15,938 nt of DNA from Candidatus Saccharimonadota bacterium (GCA_028289265.1 JAQGGU010000051.1:1-15938); one strand, 5' to 3'. Counted from the first letter of the stretch, positions 7,253 to 13,950 are shown. Numbers and translations: made by a program. The notes: generated by a model not told the origin, from the letters alone.

Positions 7253-9799
7253 ATGAAGCTTATGCAGCGACTGAAGAGGGTAGTAGCAAATACAAGGTTC
7301 CAGCACGCTTTCGCCTGGATTAGCGTTGCTATTTTAGGTCTCACTACAGTCTTTTGGACAGTTTTATCTGTTTTACAGCATGAGCTGAACGCAGACCAGT
7401 TTATTGACGCGTTCCTTTTTGAAAGTACTGACACCTTCCAGTCGGCGTTATTCCCTGGTGCTCATACTTTTCTGATCAAATGGCCGTTGTTTGCCGTTAT
7501 GTCGCTTTTCGGCTATGAAGCCTATGTATTCCTGGTAGCTACACTCGTGATGGTGCTGGTTACGGTAGGCGTTCTAGTATATCTTTTGCATAAGATAGAG
7601 CCGCGTCCTTTGGTGTTTGGCGTCTTATGTCTTAGTTTGGCCTCAGTCTTATTATTGGTACCAGCTCAGCCGTATCCTGGCGCGCTGTTGCCGACAAACT
7701 TCGGGATGACGACAACACGCAACTTGGAGTATGCGGTGTTTATCCTTGTGATGTATTTGTTTATGAAAGTCCGTAGTTTCAAAACGGTTACATTTTGGCT
7801 ACTCATAGTACTTATGGCCTTGGTCATGGCAAGTGATAAATTATTCGCGGTGCTTGCGGTAGGAGGCGGGCTCGTCTGGCTCATAGGATATGCGGGAATA
7901 CTACGCCGGAAGTCTGAAGCACCGCTTATAGGCAGATGGTTGCTTATGAGTGGTGTGGCTTTCACGCTGGCGAACGTAGTATTGCTGCTGCTTTCCTGGC
8001 TGGACGTCACGGGTATCGTAAATGAGAGTAACGCTTCACCTTTTCCTCTGATATCTTCACTAGGGCAACTGGCCCAGGGGCTTTTTTATGGAATTGCCGC
8101 GTTGCTCACGAATTTTGGCGCCAACCCCATCCATGGCGTGACGATTATTCGGGATATGCCCGGTGCGCTTGTGGATAGCGTGTTCAGCCCGACGATCCTG
8201 CCGTATCTGGTGAACTTTGGCCTTTTGCTGTTCGGACTGTTTGCAGCCGTCAAAGTTATTGCTGCCCGGCACGAAGACCGCGAGAGCCGCCTCGTCGTCC
8301 TACTAGCCGGTGCTCTACTGACTGCGCTTGCCGTGTTTGTGTTGACCGATCACCATTACCCGGTTGACGCGCGCTATGTTGCTATCGAATTGTTTGCGCT
8401 ATTCGTGGCTATGGCCGCCTTTCTTCGAGGCAGGCACATCAGGACAAAATATATTGGCATCGTGAGCTTGGTCTTTCTCATAACGTTACCGCTAGGTATG
8501 TTACGGTCATGGCAAGAGTTCCGGGGTGGCCAGCAGGCTCTCATGTCCCAAAATGAGATAACCAACAAGGTTGCCCGCATCCTTGACACTGAGCGTATAG
8601 GACGGCTAATTGGTAATTATTGGGACGTCGTCCCTGTGAAGCCGCGGGCTCACGAAAGCCTGACAGTGCAACCGACAGAAAGCTGCGTTAAGCCAGCCCA
8701 AGTGCTTAATAGTACGGCCTGGTTCAGGAAACCACATACTGCTTCAGCGGCCTATCTTGCTGTGCGTGACCCCGGAAAGAGTACCTATGATGGCTGTAGT
8801 TTGGCGCGGTTAGCAGCAGAATACGGCACACCTAGCCAAAGAGTGTTACTGGCCCCGAACCCTAACCCTCCGTATGATCCAAATGTATTACTGCTTCTTT
8901 ATAAAAACGGCACCAAACCGCTGCCTGAACAGCAGACCGAGAAAAAAGTCGAATTGCCAATGGCGCGCCCAGTGAAGGCGCTAAGTGAAAAAGCGGCATG
9001 TCCCAGTACTTCTCTCAATGTTGTAGCTCATCAAGATGACGATTTGTTGTTCATGAATCCCGATGTGGCAAATGATATAAAAGCAGGTAATTGTATACGT
9101 ACGGTATATGTGACTGCCGGTGATGCCGGTGAAGCCGCTAATTATTGGAGTAGTCGCGAAAATGGCGCCAAAGCTGCTTACGCGGCGATGTACGGCGTCG
9201 AGAGTAAATGGCATGAAACCCGCGAATTACTCGAGGGACGCTTTGTGACGGTGTCATATTTGGACGGGGTGCCAAGTGTTGCGCTCCTATTCATGCGTCT
9301 ACCGGATGGTAACATGCACGGCGAAGGCTTTGCCGGAACGCAAAATCAGAGCCTGCAGATGCTCGTCAGCGGACAGGTAACGACACTTACTACCGTGGAC
9401 AATGGCACGACATACAGCAAAGAGCAGATTGTCGCTGCCTTGCATGGCTTGATGACTACGGATCAGGTAGCAACTATACGCACGCAAGGCTCAGAGGACG
9501 CTGCTGACGGGGATCATAGTGACCATCACAGCGTCGGTACACTTACGCAGTTGGCACGTGCTACGTATACAAGTGAGGTAAAGTTGGATACCTATATTGG
9601 CTATCCTACTATGTCGCAGCCAATCAATTTGAGTGATGATGTTATTGCTGACAAACAAGTCTGGTTCCTGGCTTACGCCAAGCATGATGGTGCTGTCTGC
9701 CAGTCGGTTAGTGAATGTGAACAGTTGATAACCTATGGCAGCTACCTGGCACGCCAGTACCTCGCGGTGCCAACAGTTCCGTCAGTAGCTGCCCCTTAG
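7253..9799 (+). CDS. GT-C-like polytopic membrane protein fused to a PIG-L deacetylase
   Basis: An 848-residue two-part protein. Residues 1 to about 425 hold roughly ten to twelve membrane helices with an early acidic loop (HELNADQFID), as in GT-C glycosyltransferases that use polyprenyl-phosphate sugars. A soluble linker of about 160 residues follows. From about 588 comes a PIG-L/LmbE N-acetylglucosaminyl deacetylase domain: the metal motif AHQDDD (H593, D595, D596), the TAGDAGEAANYW loop, and the second metal site DHSDHH (754-759). Gln for Pro in AH(P/Q)DD appears to be a subfamily variant rather than a defect. Paired Cys residues in the soluble part (e.g. CQSVSEC) suggest an extracytoplasmic location. 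GAGGA (7244-7248) supports the start; TATACT occurs at 7211 and 7235. With the upstream GtrB-like gene it probably builds and trims an envelope glycan (inference). Confidence 0.87.
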   Translation: MKLMQRLKRVVANTRFQHAFAWISVAILGLTTVFWTVLSVLQHELNADQFIDAFLFESTDTFQSALFPGAHTFLIKWPLFAVMSLFGYEAYVFLVATLVMVLVTVGVLVYLLHKIEPRPLVFGVLCLSLASVLLLVPAQPYPGALLPTNFGMTTTRNLEYAVFILVMYLFMKVRSFKTVTFWLLIVLMALVMASDKLFAVLAVGGGLVWLIGYAGILRRKSEAPLIGRWLLMSGVAFTLANVVLLLLSWLDVTGIVNESNASPFPLISSLGQLAQGLFYGIAALLTNFGANPIHGVTIIRDMPGALVDSVFSPTILPYLVNFGLLLFGLFAAVKVIAARHEDRESRLVVLLAGALLTALAVFVLTDHHYPVDARYVAIELFALFVAMAAFLRGRHIRTKYIGIVSLVFLITLPLGMLRSWQEFRGGQQALMSQNEITNKVARILDTERIGRLIGNYWDVVPVKPRAHESLTVQPTESCVKPAQVLNSTAWFRKPHTASAAYLAVRDPGKSTYDGCSLARLAAEYGTPSQRVLLAPNPNPPYDPNVLLLLYKNGTKPLPEQQTEKKVELPMARPVKALSEKAACPSTSLNVVAHQDDDLLFMNPDVANDIKAGNCIRTVYVTAGDAGEAANYWSSRENGAKAAYAAMYGVESKWHETRELLEGRFVTVSYLDGVPSVALLFMRLPDGNMHGEGFAGTQNQSLQMLVSGQVTTLTTVDNGTTYSKEQIVAALHGLMTTDQVATIRTQGSEDAADGDHSDHHSVGTLTQLARATYTSEVKLDTYIGYPTMSQPINLSDDVIADKQVWFLAYAKHDGAVCQSVSECEQLITYGSYLARQYLAVPTVPSVAAP

Positions 9800-9809
9800 T
9801 TTATTTTGG

Positions 9810-9899
9810 TTAACGCGCGCGTTCAGTGTCTGTTTCATTTTGTTTTTTTCTTTGTTCAAGTGTGTGTTCTATTTTGTCGAGTATTTGTTCTATAGTCAT
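9810..9899 (-). CDS. Possible 29-residue minus-strand micro-ORF
   Basis: On the minus strand an ATG (complement of 9897-9899) opens 29 codons, MTIEQILDKIEHTLEQRKKQ then NETDTERAR, ending in TAA at 9810-9812. The frame is open for another 14 codons upstream. An AGGA lies 10 nt before the ATG. The peptide is highly charged with Ile/Leu at 3, 6, 7, 10 and 14, as in an amphipathic helix or short coiled coil. It is convergent with the PIG-L gene. The region is very T-rich on the plus strand, so an A-rich open frame could also arise by chance. No family recognised. Confidence 0.28.
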   Translation of the reverse strand: MTIEQILDKIEHTLEQRKKQNETDTERAR

Positions 9900-9979
9900 G
9901 CGTGTTTGTTCCTGATTATGTGCGGTTTGCGAACTTTGTTTTTACGAGACTGTAACCTCAACAATACCGTCGCGGCATA

Positions 9980-10000
9980 GACGGCGCTGTCATTTTTTTT
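9980..10000 (+). terminator. Weak terminator-like hairpin with T8
   Basis: GACG (9980-9983) can pair with TGTC (9988-9991, one G-U) around a GCGC loop, followed by A and eight T residues (9993-10000). A larger CCGTC/GACGG pairing just upstream competes. It lies between the PIG-L gene and the tRNA-Cys promoter and probably insulates them. The stem is short, so efficiency is uncertain. Confidence 0.4.
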
Positions 10001-10042
10001 ACTTTATGTACATTACAACGTGCCCCTCGGAGGAATTTCTAG

Positions 10043-10048
10043 TATAAT
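10043..10048 (+). promoter_or_regulatory. Consensus -10 for tRNA-Cys
   Basis: A perfect TATAAT, 33 nt before the mature tRNA-Cys 5' end. No good -35 is seen at 16 to 18 bp upstream. A 12-nt perfect palindrome (10064-10075) lies in the presumed 5' leader. Confidence 0.6.
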
Positions 10049-10063
10049 TGCTAGGTCTTGTTC

Positions 10064-10075
10064 GCTCGTACGAGC
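10064..10075. repeat. 12-nt perfect palindrome in the tRNA-Cys leader
   Basis: GCTCGTACGAGC reads the same on both strands. It sits between the -10 and the mature tRNA 5' end. It could be a protein-binding site or a short 5' leader hairpin (GCTC/GAGC with a GTAC loop) removed by RNase P processing. Confidence 0.45.
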
Positions 10076-10081
10076 AAAAGC

Positions 10082-10155
10082 GGCGCCTTGGCGGAGCAGT
10101 TACGCAGCGGTCTGCAAAACCGCGTAGACGGGTGCAACTCCCGTAGGTGCCTCCA
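10082..10155 (+). tRNA. tRNA-Cys (anticodon GCA)
   Basis: A full cloverleaf: acceptor GGCGCCT pairs with AGGTGCC (one G-U), the anticodon stem is GCGGT/ACCGC around loop CTGCAAA with anticodon GCA, and the T stem is ACGGG/CCCGT. The discriminator base is T, as is normal for tRNA-Cys, and the CCA (10153-10155) is encoded. The T loop is TGCAACT, so position 55 is G where nearly all tRNAs have U (pseudouridine). A Nudix gene starts 30 nt downstream. Confidence 0.95.
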
Positions 10156-10185
10156 AACTTTAGATAATAGGATACGATATAGAAC

Positions 10186-10608
10186 ATGGCCGGACCTATT
10201 GAATTAGCAGGATGTATCATTCTTGATGAAGAATCACGGGTACTTTTGCTGCATCGTCAGGCAGTTGGCAATACGGTCGGCCAGTGGGAAATACCGGGCG
10301 GTAAGGTAAGGAAGCGTGAGGAGCCTGAGGCTACGGCTACGCGTGAGGTACTGGAAGAGCTCGGCGTGGAGGTACGCATCGCAGGGAAAATAGGATCGGT
10401 TCTTTTCCGGCAGGATGACGCCCTATGTTCGTACGAATGGTTCCAAGGGGTTATTAGCAGTGGTACGCCCAGCGTAGAGGATTCGGATGTACATGACGGG
10501 TTTGCCTATCATGATTTACGTCAACGAGGGATAGGCTACATAGGCTTGTCGCAGGGAGCTGAAAGGCTGGCATGGACACTCCAGACTAATGAGGTTCAAC
10601 TTTTTTAA
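10186..10608 (+). CDS. Nudix hydrolase (MutT-like)
   Basis: A 140-residue cytoplasmic Nudix pyrophosphatase. The Nudix box is complete and exact: G39-x5-E45-x7-R53-E54-V-L-E57-E58-L-G60-V, the Mg-binding catalytic helix. Members cleave nucleoside diphosphate-X bonds, for example oxidised dNTPs, ADP-ribose or nucleotide sugars; the substrate is not predictable here. Length is normal for a single-domain enzyme. There is no ribosome binding site. TACGAT (10173-10178) ends 7 nt before the ATG, so a leaderless transcript starting at 10186 is plausible, or the gene may be read through from tRNA-Cys. The 3' end contains the promoter region of tRNA-Leu. Confidence 0.9.
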   Translation: MAGPIELAGCIILDEESRVLLLHRQAVGNTVGQWEIPGGKVRKREEPEATATREVLEELGVEVRIAGKIGSVLFRQDDALCSYEWFQGVISSGTPSVEDSDVHDGFAYHDLRQRGIGYIGLSQGAERLAWTLQTNEVQLF

Positions 10609-10622
10609 AAGATTTGTATAAT
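10595..10622 (+). promoter_or_regulatory. Promoter for tRNA-Leu
   Basis: Consensus TATAAT (10617-10622) with a weak -35-like TTCAAC (10595-10600), 16 bp apart. The -35 lies inside the end of the Nudix gene. The mature tRNA begins 19 nt after the -10. Confidence 0.6.
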
Positions 10623-10640
10623 AGGCGCAAGGTGGTGCAT

Positions 10641-10728
10641 GGGCGAGTGGCGGAATTGGTATACGCGGCGGACTTAAAATCCGCTGGTCTTAACAACCTT
10701 GAGGGTTCGAGTCCCTCCTCGCCCACCA
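10641..10728 (+). tRNA. tRNA-Leu (anticodon UAA)
   Basis: An 88-nt class II tRNA. Acceptor GGGCGAG pairs perfectly with CTCGCCC, the anticodon stem is GCGGA/TCCGC around CTTAAAA (anticodon TAA), and there is a long variable arm and a standard TTCGAGT T loop. Discriminator A and encoded CCA (10726-10728). Its last 16 nt recur exactly at 10943-10958. Confidence 0.96.
10713..10728 (+). repeat. Direct repeat copy 1 (tRNA-Leu 3' end)
   Basis: CCCTCCTCGCCCACCA forms the 3' end of tRNA-Leu including CCA. An identical copy lies exactly 230 nt downstream. Such pairs are typical of att sites of elements that integrate at tRNA 3' ends, but no integrase is present here. Confidence 0.9.
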
Positions 10729-10729
10729 G

Positions 10730-10764
10730 TATAAAAAGTCTTACCATTGGTAGGACTTTTTATA
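10730..10764 (+). terminator. Strong bidirectional terminator after tRNA-Leu
   Basis: A 16-bp stem, TATAAAAAGTC then TTACC pairing with GGTAG then GACTTTTTATA, around an ATT loop, starts two nt after the tRNA CCA. The A run and T run make it able to act in both directions. Confidence 0.85.
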
Positions 10765-10942
10765 TTGCAGGAGAGACACGAACCCGTCCCGCAAAGCGGA
10801 GGGTTCGGTCAAAAAGCTCGCGCGCAGGAGCTTGCTCCGATAGCCGAGCGGTTAGCGAGGATATATGCCGAACCCGAGAAAGCCGGCCAAAAATATAGCT
10901 TTCTTGGCGTGAAGCTATAGAACGAGTGAAGTCGTGCGCTGC
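10765..10942. other. Hairpin-rich cassette between duplicated tRNA-Leu ends
   Basis: This stretch is dense in self-complementarity and has no credible coding frame. CGAACCC (10779-10785) pairs with GGGTTCG (10801-10807), but GGGTTCGG (10801-10808) can instead pair with CCGAACCC (10868-10875). GCTCG (10816-10820) pairs with CGAGC (10845-10849), enclosing GGAGC/GCTCC (10827-10831/10834-10838). TATAGCTT (10894-10901) pairs with AAGCTATA (10912-10919). The ends resemble imperfect inverted repeats: AGGAGAGACACGA (about 10769-10781) against the complement of the 3' end around 10932-10949. It could be a small palindromic mobile unit, a structured RNA or a remnant of an integrated element. Confidence 0.6.
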
Positions 10943-10958
10943 CCCTCCTCGCCCACCA
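10943..10958 (+). repeat. Direct repeat copy 2 (duplicate of tRNA-Leu 3' end)
   Basis: An exact copy of the last 16 nt of tRNA-Leu, including CCA, without the rest of a tRNA. It is immediately followed by a second, unrelated terminator, the arrangement expected if this was the original downstream flank of the tRNA gene. Confidence 0.9.
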
Positions 10959-10996
10959 AATAATAAGCTCCGCTGAAAAGTGGAGCTTATTATTTT
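10958..10996 (+). terminator. Second tRNA-type terminator
   Basis: AAATAATAAGCTCC (10958-10971) pairs with GGAGCTTATTATTT (10982-10995) in a 14-bp stem with a 10-nt loop and a short T run. It follows repeat copy 2 as the first terminator follows copy 1. Confidence 0.8.
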
Positions 10997-11134
10997 GCTT
11001 GATGAAGAGGAGTCCAAACGGAATCGGCATGTTGGCACCCTCCGGGCTCTTGTACTCTAACTTGTAAACAATCCTCTACCCCATGTATCATTAAATCTTG
11101 AGAATAAGATCGTAAACAGAAGGGAAAATACCCC

Positions 11135-11545
11135 ATGGCCGATGAAAAACAATGTCCGTTCTGTGACTGCAGCGAGCGAGTGCTAAAAGAAAACGACCTG
11201 GCGCAGGTTATTTTGAGCGATCCCCACAAAGTACCAGGGCATTTGCTGATCATGCCGAAGCGGCACGTAGAAAAACCCTGGGAACTGACTCATGACGAAT
11301 TAGCTGCGATTTTTGATCTTATATTCTTCGTAGAGCAAAAAGTCATCGGCAAGTTGGGCGACGGTTGTGACATCCGTCAAAATTATCGGCCCTTTAATGA
11401 GCTGGGAGTTAAGCATGTCGTTTTCCATGTACTCCCTCGTTCGCAAGACGACTATTTGTACAAAGTATCTGAGCAGTACGAAAAAGACCTATATGTCGAC
11501 CTCGACGACATGGAGCGAGACGCCGTCATCGATCTCCTTAAATAG
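11135..11545 (+). CDS. HIT-family protein with altered catalytic His triad
   Basis: A 136-residue HIT-fold protein. The N-terminal CPFC (C7, C10) with the later HKVPGHLLIMPKRH is the usual zinc-containing HIT start. HIT enzymes hydrolyse nucleotide phosphoramidates or dinucleoside polyphosphates through the motif H-x-H-x-H. Here the motif reads H94-V-V-F-H98-V-L-P: the middle His, which is the nucleophile in characterised members, is Val. The protein may be inactive, a binding protein, or may work by another residue (inference). Start at ATG 11135 is supported by GAAGGGA at about 11119-11125 and a -10-like TAAGAT at 11105-11110. The upstream gap (10997-11134) holds no other feature that I can see. 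Confidence 0.88.
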   Translation: MADEKQCPFCDCSERVLKENDLAQVILSDPHKVPGHLLIMPKRHVEKPWELTHDELAAIFDLIFFVEQKVIGKLGDGCDIRQNYRPFNELGVKHVVFHVLPRSQDDYLYKVSEQYEKDLYVDLDDMERDAVIDLLK

Positions 11546-11548
11546 GTG

Positions 11549-11554
11549 TATAAT
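11549..11554 (+). promoter_or_regulatory. Consensus -10 after the HIT gene
   Basis: Perfect TATAAT begins 4 nt after the HIT stop codon. The predicted start site at about 11561 is 3 nt before an ATG that opens a 16-codon frame, so it may drive a leader RNA in front of metG. Confidence 0.5.
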
Positions 11555-11563
11555 TCTACCAGT

Positions 11564-11614
11564 ATGCAACGCATAAATCCCTCTTCGCTCCGTATGATGC
11601 CCTGCCGGGCATAA
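11564..11614 (+). CDS. Possible 16-codon leader peptide before metG
   Basis: ATG 11564 opens MQRINPSSLRMMPCRA, ending at TAA 11612-11614. It begins just downstream of a consensus -10. It contains three Met codons, two in tandem (11594-11599), and its end overlaps a hairpin ATGCCC-TGCC-GGGCAT (11597-11612); a T6 run lies about 17 nt later. This would suit Met-dependent attenuation of methionyl-tRNA synthetase, but so short a frame may well be chance. Confidence 0.22.
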   Translation: MQRINPSSLRMMPCRA

Positions 11615-11652
11615 CTTCTTCTCGATATTTTTTATTAATGCAGTTAAACAGG

Positions 11653-11664
11653 TACACTGAAAAT
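11653..11664 (+). promoter_or_regulatory. Leaderless promoter for metG
   Basis: TACACT (11653-11658) ends 6 nt before ATG 11665, placing the transcription start on the start codon. No Shine-Dalgarno is present. A T-rich stretch occupies the -35 region. Confidence 0.45.
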
Positions 11665-13125
11665 ATGAGCACAACTTCTAATTATTATGTAACCACTTCA
11701 ATCCCTTACGTAAATGGCGAGCCGCATTTAGGTCACGCTATGGAATTCGTCATGGCAGATGTCATCGCCCGCGCGGCTCGCGCGAAAGGCTCAAACGTCC
11801 TCTTTAGTACTGGTACCGACGAGCACGGCGGCAAGATTGCTGAAAAAGCCGCCGAAAAGGGGCTTGAGCCGGAAGAACTGGCAGAACAAATGAGCCAGAA
11901 ATTTCGTGATTTGGCTGAAGCGCTCGACATTAGTGCCGATCGTTTTATCCGCACTACCGATGAAGCTCACGAAAAGCGCGCCCAACTAATCTGGAAAGCG
12001 CTCAAAGACGACATTTACAAGAATAAATACGTTGGCTGGTATTGTACTGGCGACGAAGAGTTCTTCACGGAAACTGTCGTAAAGGAAAACAAGGGCGTAT
12101 GTCCGGATCACAACCGGCCCTATGAAAAAGTAGAGGAGGAAAATTACTTTTTCCGCCTAAGTAAGTATGGCGATGACATTAAAAAGTCCATTGAGTCCGG
12201 GGCATTCCAGATCGTGCCGAAGACCCGCCGCAACGAAATACTGTCGGTGATCAATGAAGGACTCGAAGATATCAGTATATCCAGGCCAAAAAATAAGATA
12301 AGCTGGGGCATACCGGTGCCCGGCGATCCGCACCAGGTCATGTATGTCTGGTTTGAGGCATTGCTCAATTACATTACGGTGCTTGGCTATCCGGAGCATG
12401 AGGACTTCAAGAAGTTCTGGCCAGCAAACGTACAGGTCATAGGTAAGGGTATATTACGCTTTCATGCTGCTATTTGGCCTGGTATTTTGCTGGCGCTTGG
12501 ACTGCCTCTAGCAAAATCACTCTACGTCCATGGCTATGTAACGGTGAATGATCAGAAGATGAGTAAATCGCTCGGAAATGCCGTATCTCCCTCTGAGATA
12601 ATTGAAAAATACGGTGTTGATGCTTTCCGTTACTACTTCCTACGTCACGTCCCGTCTTACGATGATGGTGATTTCAGCTGGGATAAGCTGGAAGCGGCCT
12701 ACAATAATGAGCTGGCAAACGAACTTGGTAATGCCGTCCAAAGAACGTCTGTCATGATCATGAAGTACCAAGGTGGCTTGATTGGGGATATTCCAGAGCC
12801 CGAGCATGATATAGCACAGTATCTGACCGCTCTCGAACACTACCGTTTTGATGTCGCGCTTGATGAGGTATGGGCCCAAGTACGCGGCCTCAACCAATAC
12901 ATTGAAGAAGAAAAACCATGGGAAGTCGCAAAGAGTGGCGATGCGGACCATTTGCGTGAAGTGTTGGCCTATCAGGCAAGCTCGCTACTGCAGATAGCGA
13001 CGTTGCTGGAGCCATTTATGCCCAAAACTGCCCTCAGAATACGTAACGTCTTCCAGGAAGGCGTTATCCGACCGACGAAGCTCACGCTGTTTCCGAAGTT
13101 TGAAACTGTCGAAGAAGTGGCATAA
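11665..13125 (+). CDS. metG: Methionyl-tRNA synthetase
   Basis: A class I synthetase that charges tRNA-Met, in the cytoplasm. ATG 11665 (MSTTSNYYV) is preferred to 11638 because the -10 at 11653 would leave 11638 outside the transcript and the family begins at about this point; product 486 residues. Motifs: HIGH as H21-L-G-H24, KMSKS at 298-302, and the anticodon-binding region around W349 to about 460. The connective-peptide zinc knuckle is C127-T-G-D130 ... C146-P-D-H149, so the second ligand of the usual set is Asp instead of Cys. The protein ends after the anticodon domain, with no C-terminal tRNA-binding (Trbp111-like) extension, giving the short form of the enzyme. TatD follows after 12 nt. 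Confidence 0.95.
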   Translation: MSTTSNYYVTTSIPYVNGEPHLGHAMEFVMADVIARAARAKGSNVLFSTGTDEHGGKIAEKAAEKGLEPEELAEQMSQKFRDLAEALDISADRFIRTTDEAHEKRAQLIWKALKDDIYKNKYVGWYCTGDEEFFTETVVKENKGVCPDHNRPYEKVEEENYFFRLSKYGDDIKKSIESGAFQIVPKTRRNEILSVINEGLEDISISRPKNKISWGIPVPGDPHQVMYVWFEALLNYITVLGYPEHEDFKKFWPANVQVIGKGILRFHAAIWPGILLALGLPLAKSLYVHGYVTVNDQKMSKSLGNAVSPSEIIEKYGVDAFRYYFLRHVPSYDDGDFSWDKLEAAYNNELANELGNAVQRTSVMIMKYQGGLIGDIPEPEHDIAQYLTALEHYRFDVALDEVWAQVRGLNQYIEEEKPWEVAKSGDADHLREVLAYQASSLLQIATLLEPFMPKTALRIRNVFQEGVIRPTKLTLFPKFETVEEVA

Positions 13126-13137
13126 AGGCGGCACACA

Positions 13138-13950
13138 GTGCAGTTAGTTGATACACATTGCCACATTCAGTCTGCCGGTAGCGGGAATGGTGAGCGCTTG
13201 ACTCATGAAAAATGGACGAAAGCCCCCGAGCGCACCCCTGAGATAATTGTCGCAGATGCAGTTAGGGCAGGAGTTGACCGAATGATTTGCGTCGGTTGTG
13301 ATGTAAACGACAGCCGACTAGCCGTCGATTTTGTACAGAATCATCCCGAGACTTGGGCCAGTATCGGTATACATCCGCATGAAGCAAAGCGTTATGTTGA
13401 TGATAGTGCCGCCCTAAGCGATTTCTCGAGCCTGACAGATAGAGAGAAGGTGGTTGCTGTCGGTGAGTGCGGCCTTGATTACTATTACGGACATTCCCCA
13501 CAGGTGGACCAAGCCAAAATATTGCGCTACCAGATTGAACTTGCGCTAGCCCATGACAAACCGATGATTTTCCACGTTCGGGATGCTTTTGATGATTTCT
13601 GGCCCATTTTTGACGATTACAAGGGCATCCGGGGAGTACTACACAGCTTCACCGACACGGAGGCTAATCTGGACAAGGCTATGGAGCGGGGCTTGCACAT
13701 TGGCGTCAATGGCATAGCAACCTTTGCTCGTGACCCAGACCAGTTAAATATGTACAAAAAAGTCCCACTGTCAAGACTTTTGTTGGAAACTGACGCTCCT
13801 TTCTTGACTCCTTCTCCGTACCGTGGTACTATTTGTGAGCCATATCACATTAAAGTGATCGCGGAATTCTTGGGTGGACTACGAGAGGAAGCGGTGAGCG
13901 ACCTCGCGCGCGTCACTACGGAAAACGCCGCACGGCTATTTAAGATATAA
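13138..13950 (+). CDS. tatD: TatD-family metal-dependent nuclease
   Basis: A 270-residue TIM-barrel hydrolase of the TatD family (DNA repair or DNA degradation, two divalent metals). All metal ligands are present: H7-x-H9 in DTHCH, E110 in GECGLDYY, H146 in FHVRD, H169 in LHSF, and D219 in ETDAPFLTP. It starts with GTG; AAGGCGG (13125-13131), overlapping the metG stop codon region, is the likely ribosome binding site. An insert of about 25 residues after the first strand (GERLTHEKWTKAPERTPE) is longer than in many family members. It lies 12 nt after metG and 4 nt before the next gene; the metG-tatD pairing is common in bacteria. No odd substitutions seen. Confidence 0.93.
   Translation: MQLVDTHCHIQSAGSGNGERLTHEKWTKAPERTPEIIVADAVRAGVDRMICVGCDVNDSRLAVDFVQNHPETWASIGIHPHEAKRYVDDSAALSDFSSLTDREKVVAVGECGLDYYYGHSPQVDQAKILRYQIELALAHDKPMIFHVRDAFDDFWPIFDDYKGIRGVLHSFTDTEANLDKAMERGLHIGVNGIATFARDPDQLNMYKKVPLSRLLLETDAPFLTPSPYRGTICEPYHIKVIAEFLGGLREEAVSDLARVTTENAARLFKI

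Noticed and set aside
10766..10776. GGAGAG-like start resembling a glycine riboswitch
   Set aside because: Only the short string matches; the rest of the glycine aptamer is absent and no glycine gene follows.
10614..11038. Open frames of about 70 to 94 codons on both strands across tRNA-Leu and the hairpin cassette
   Set aside because: They read through a tRNA and terminators, and the cassette is palindromic, which opens frames on both strands by chance.
11546..11664. T-box regulator in front of metG
   Set aside because: There is no T-box sequence or specifier-loop architecture in the 119 nt available.
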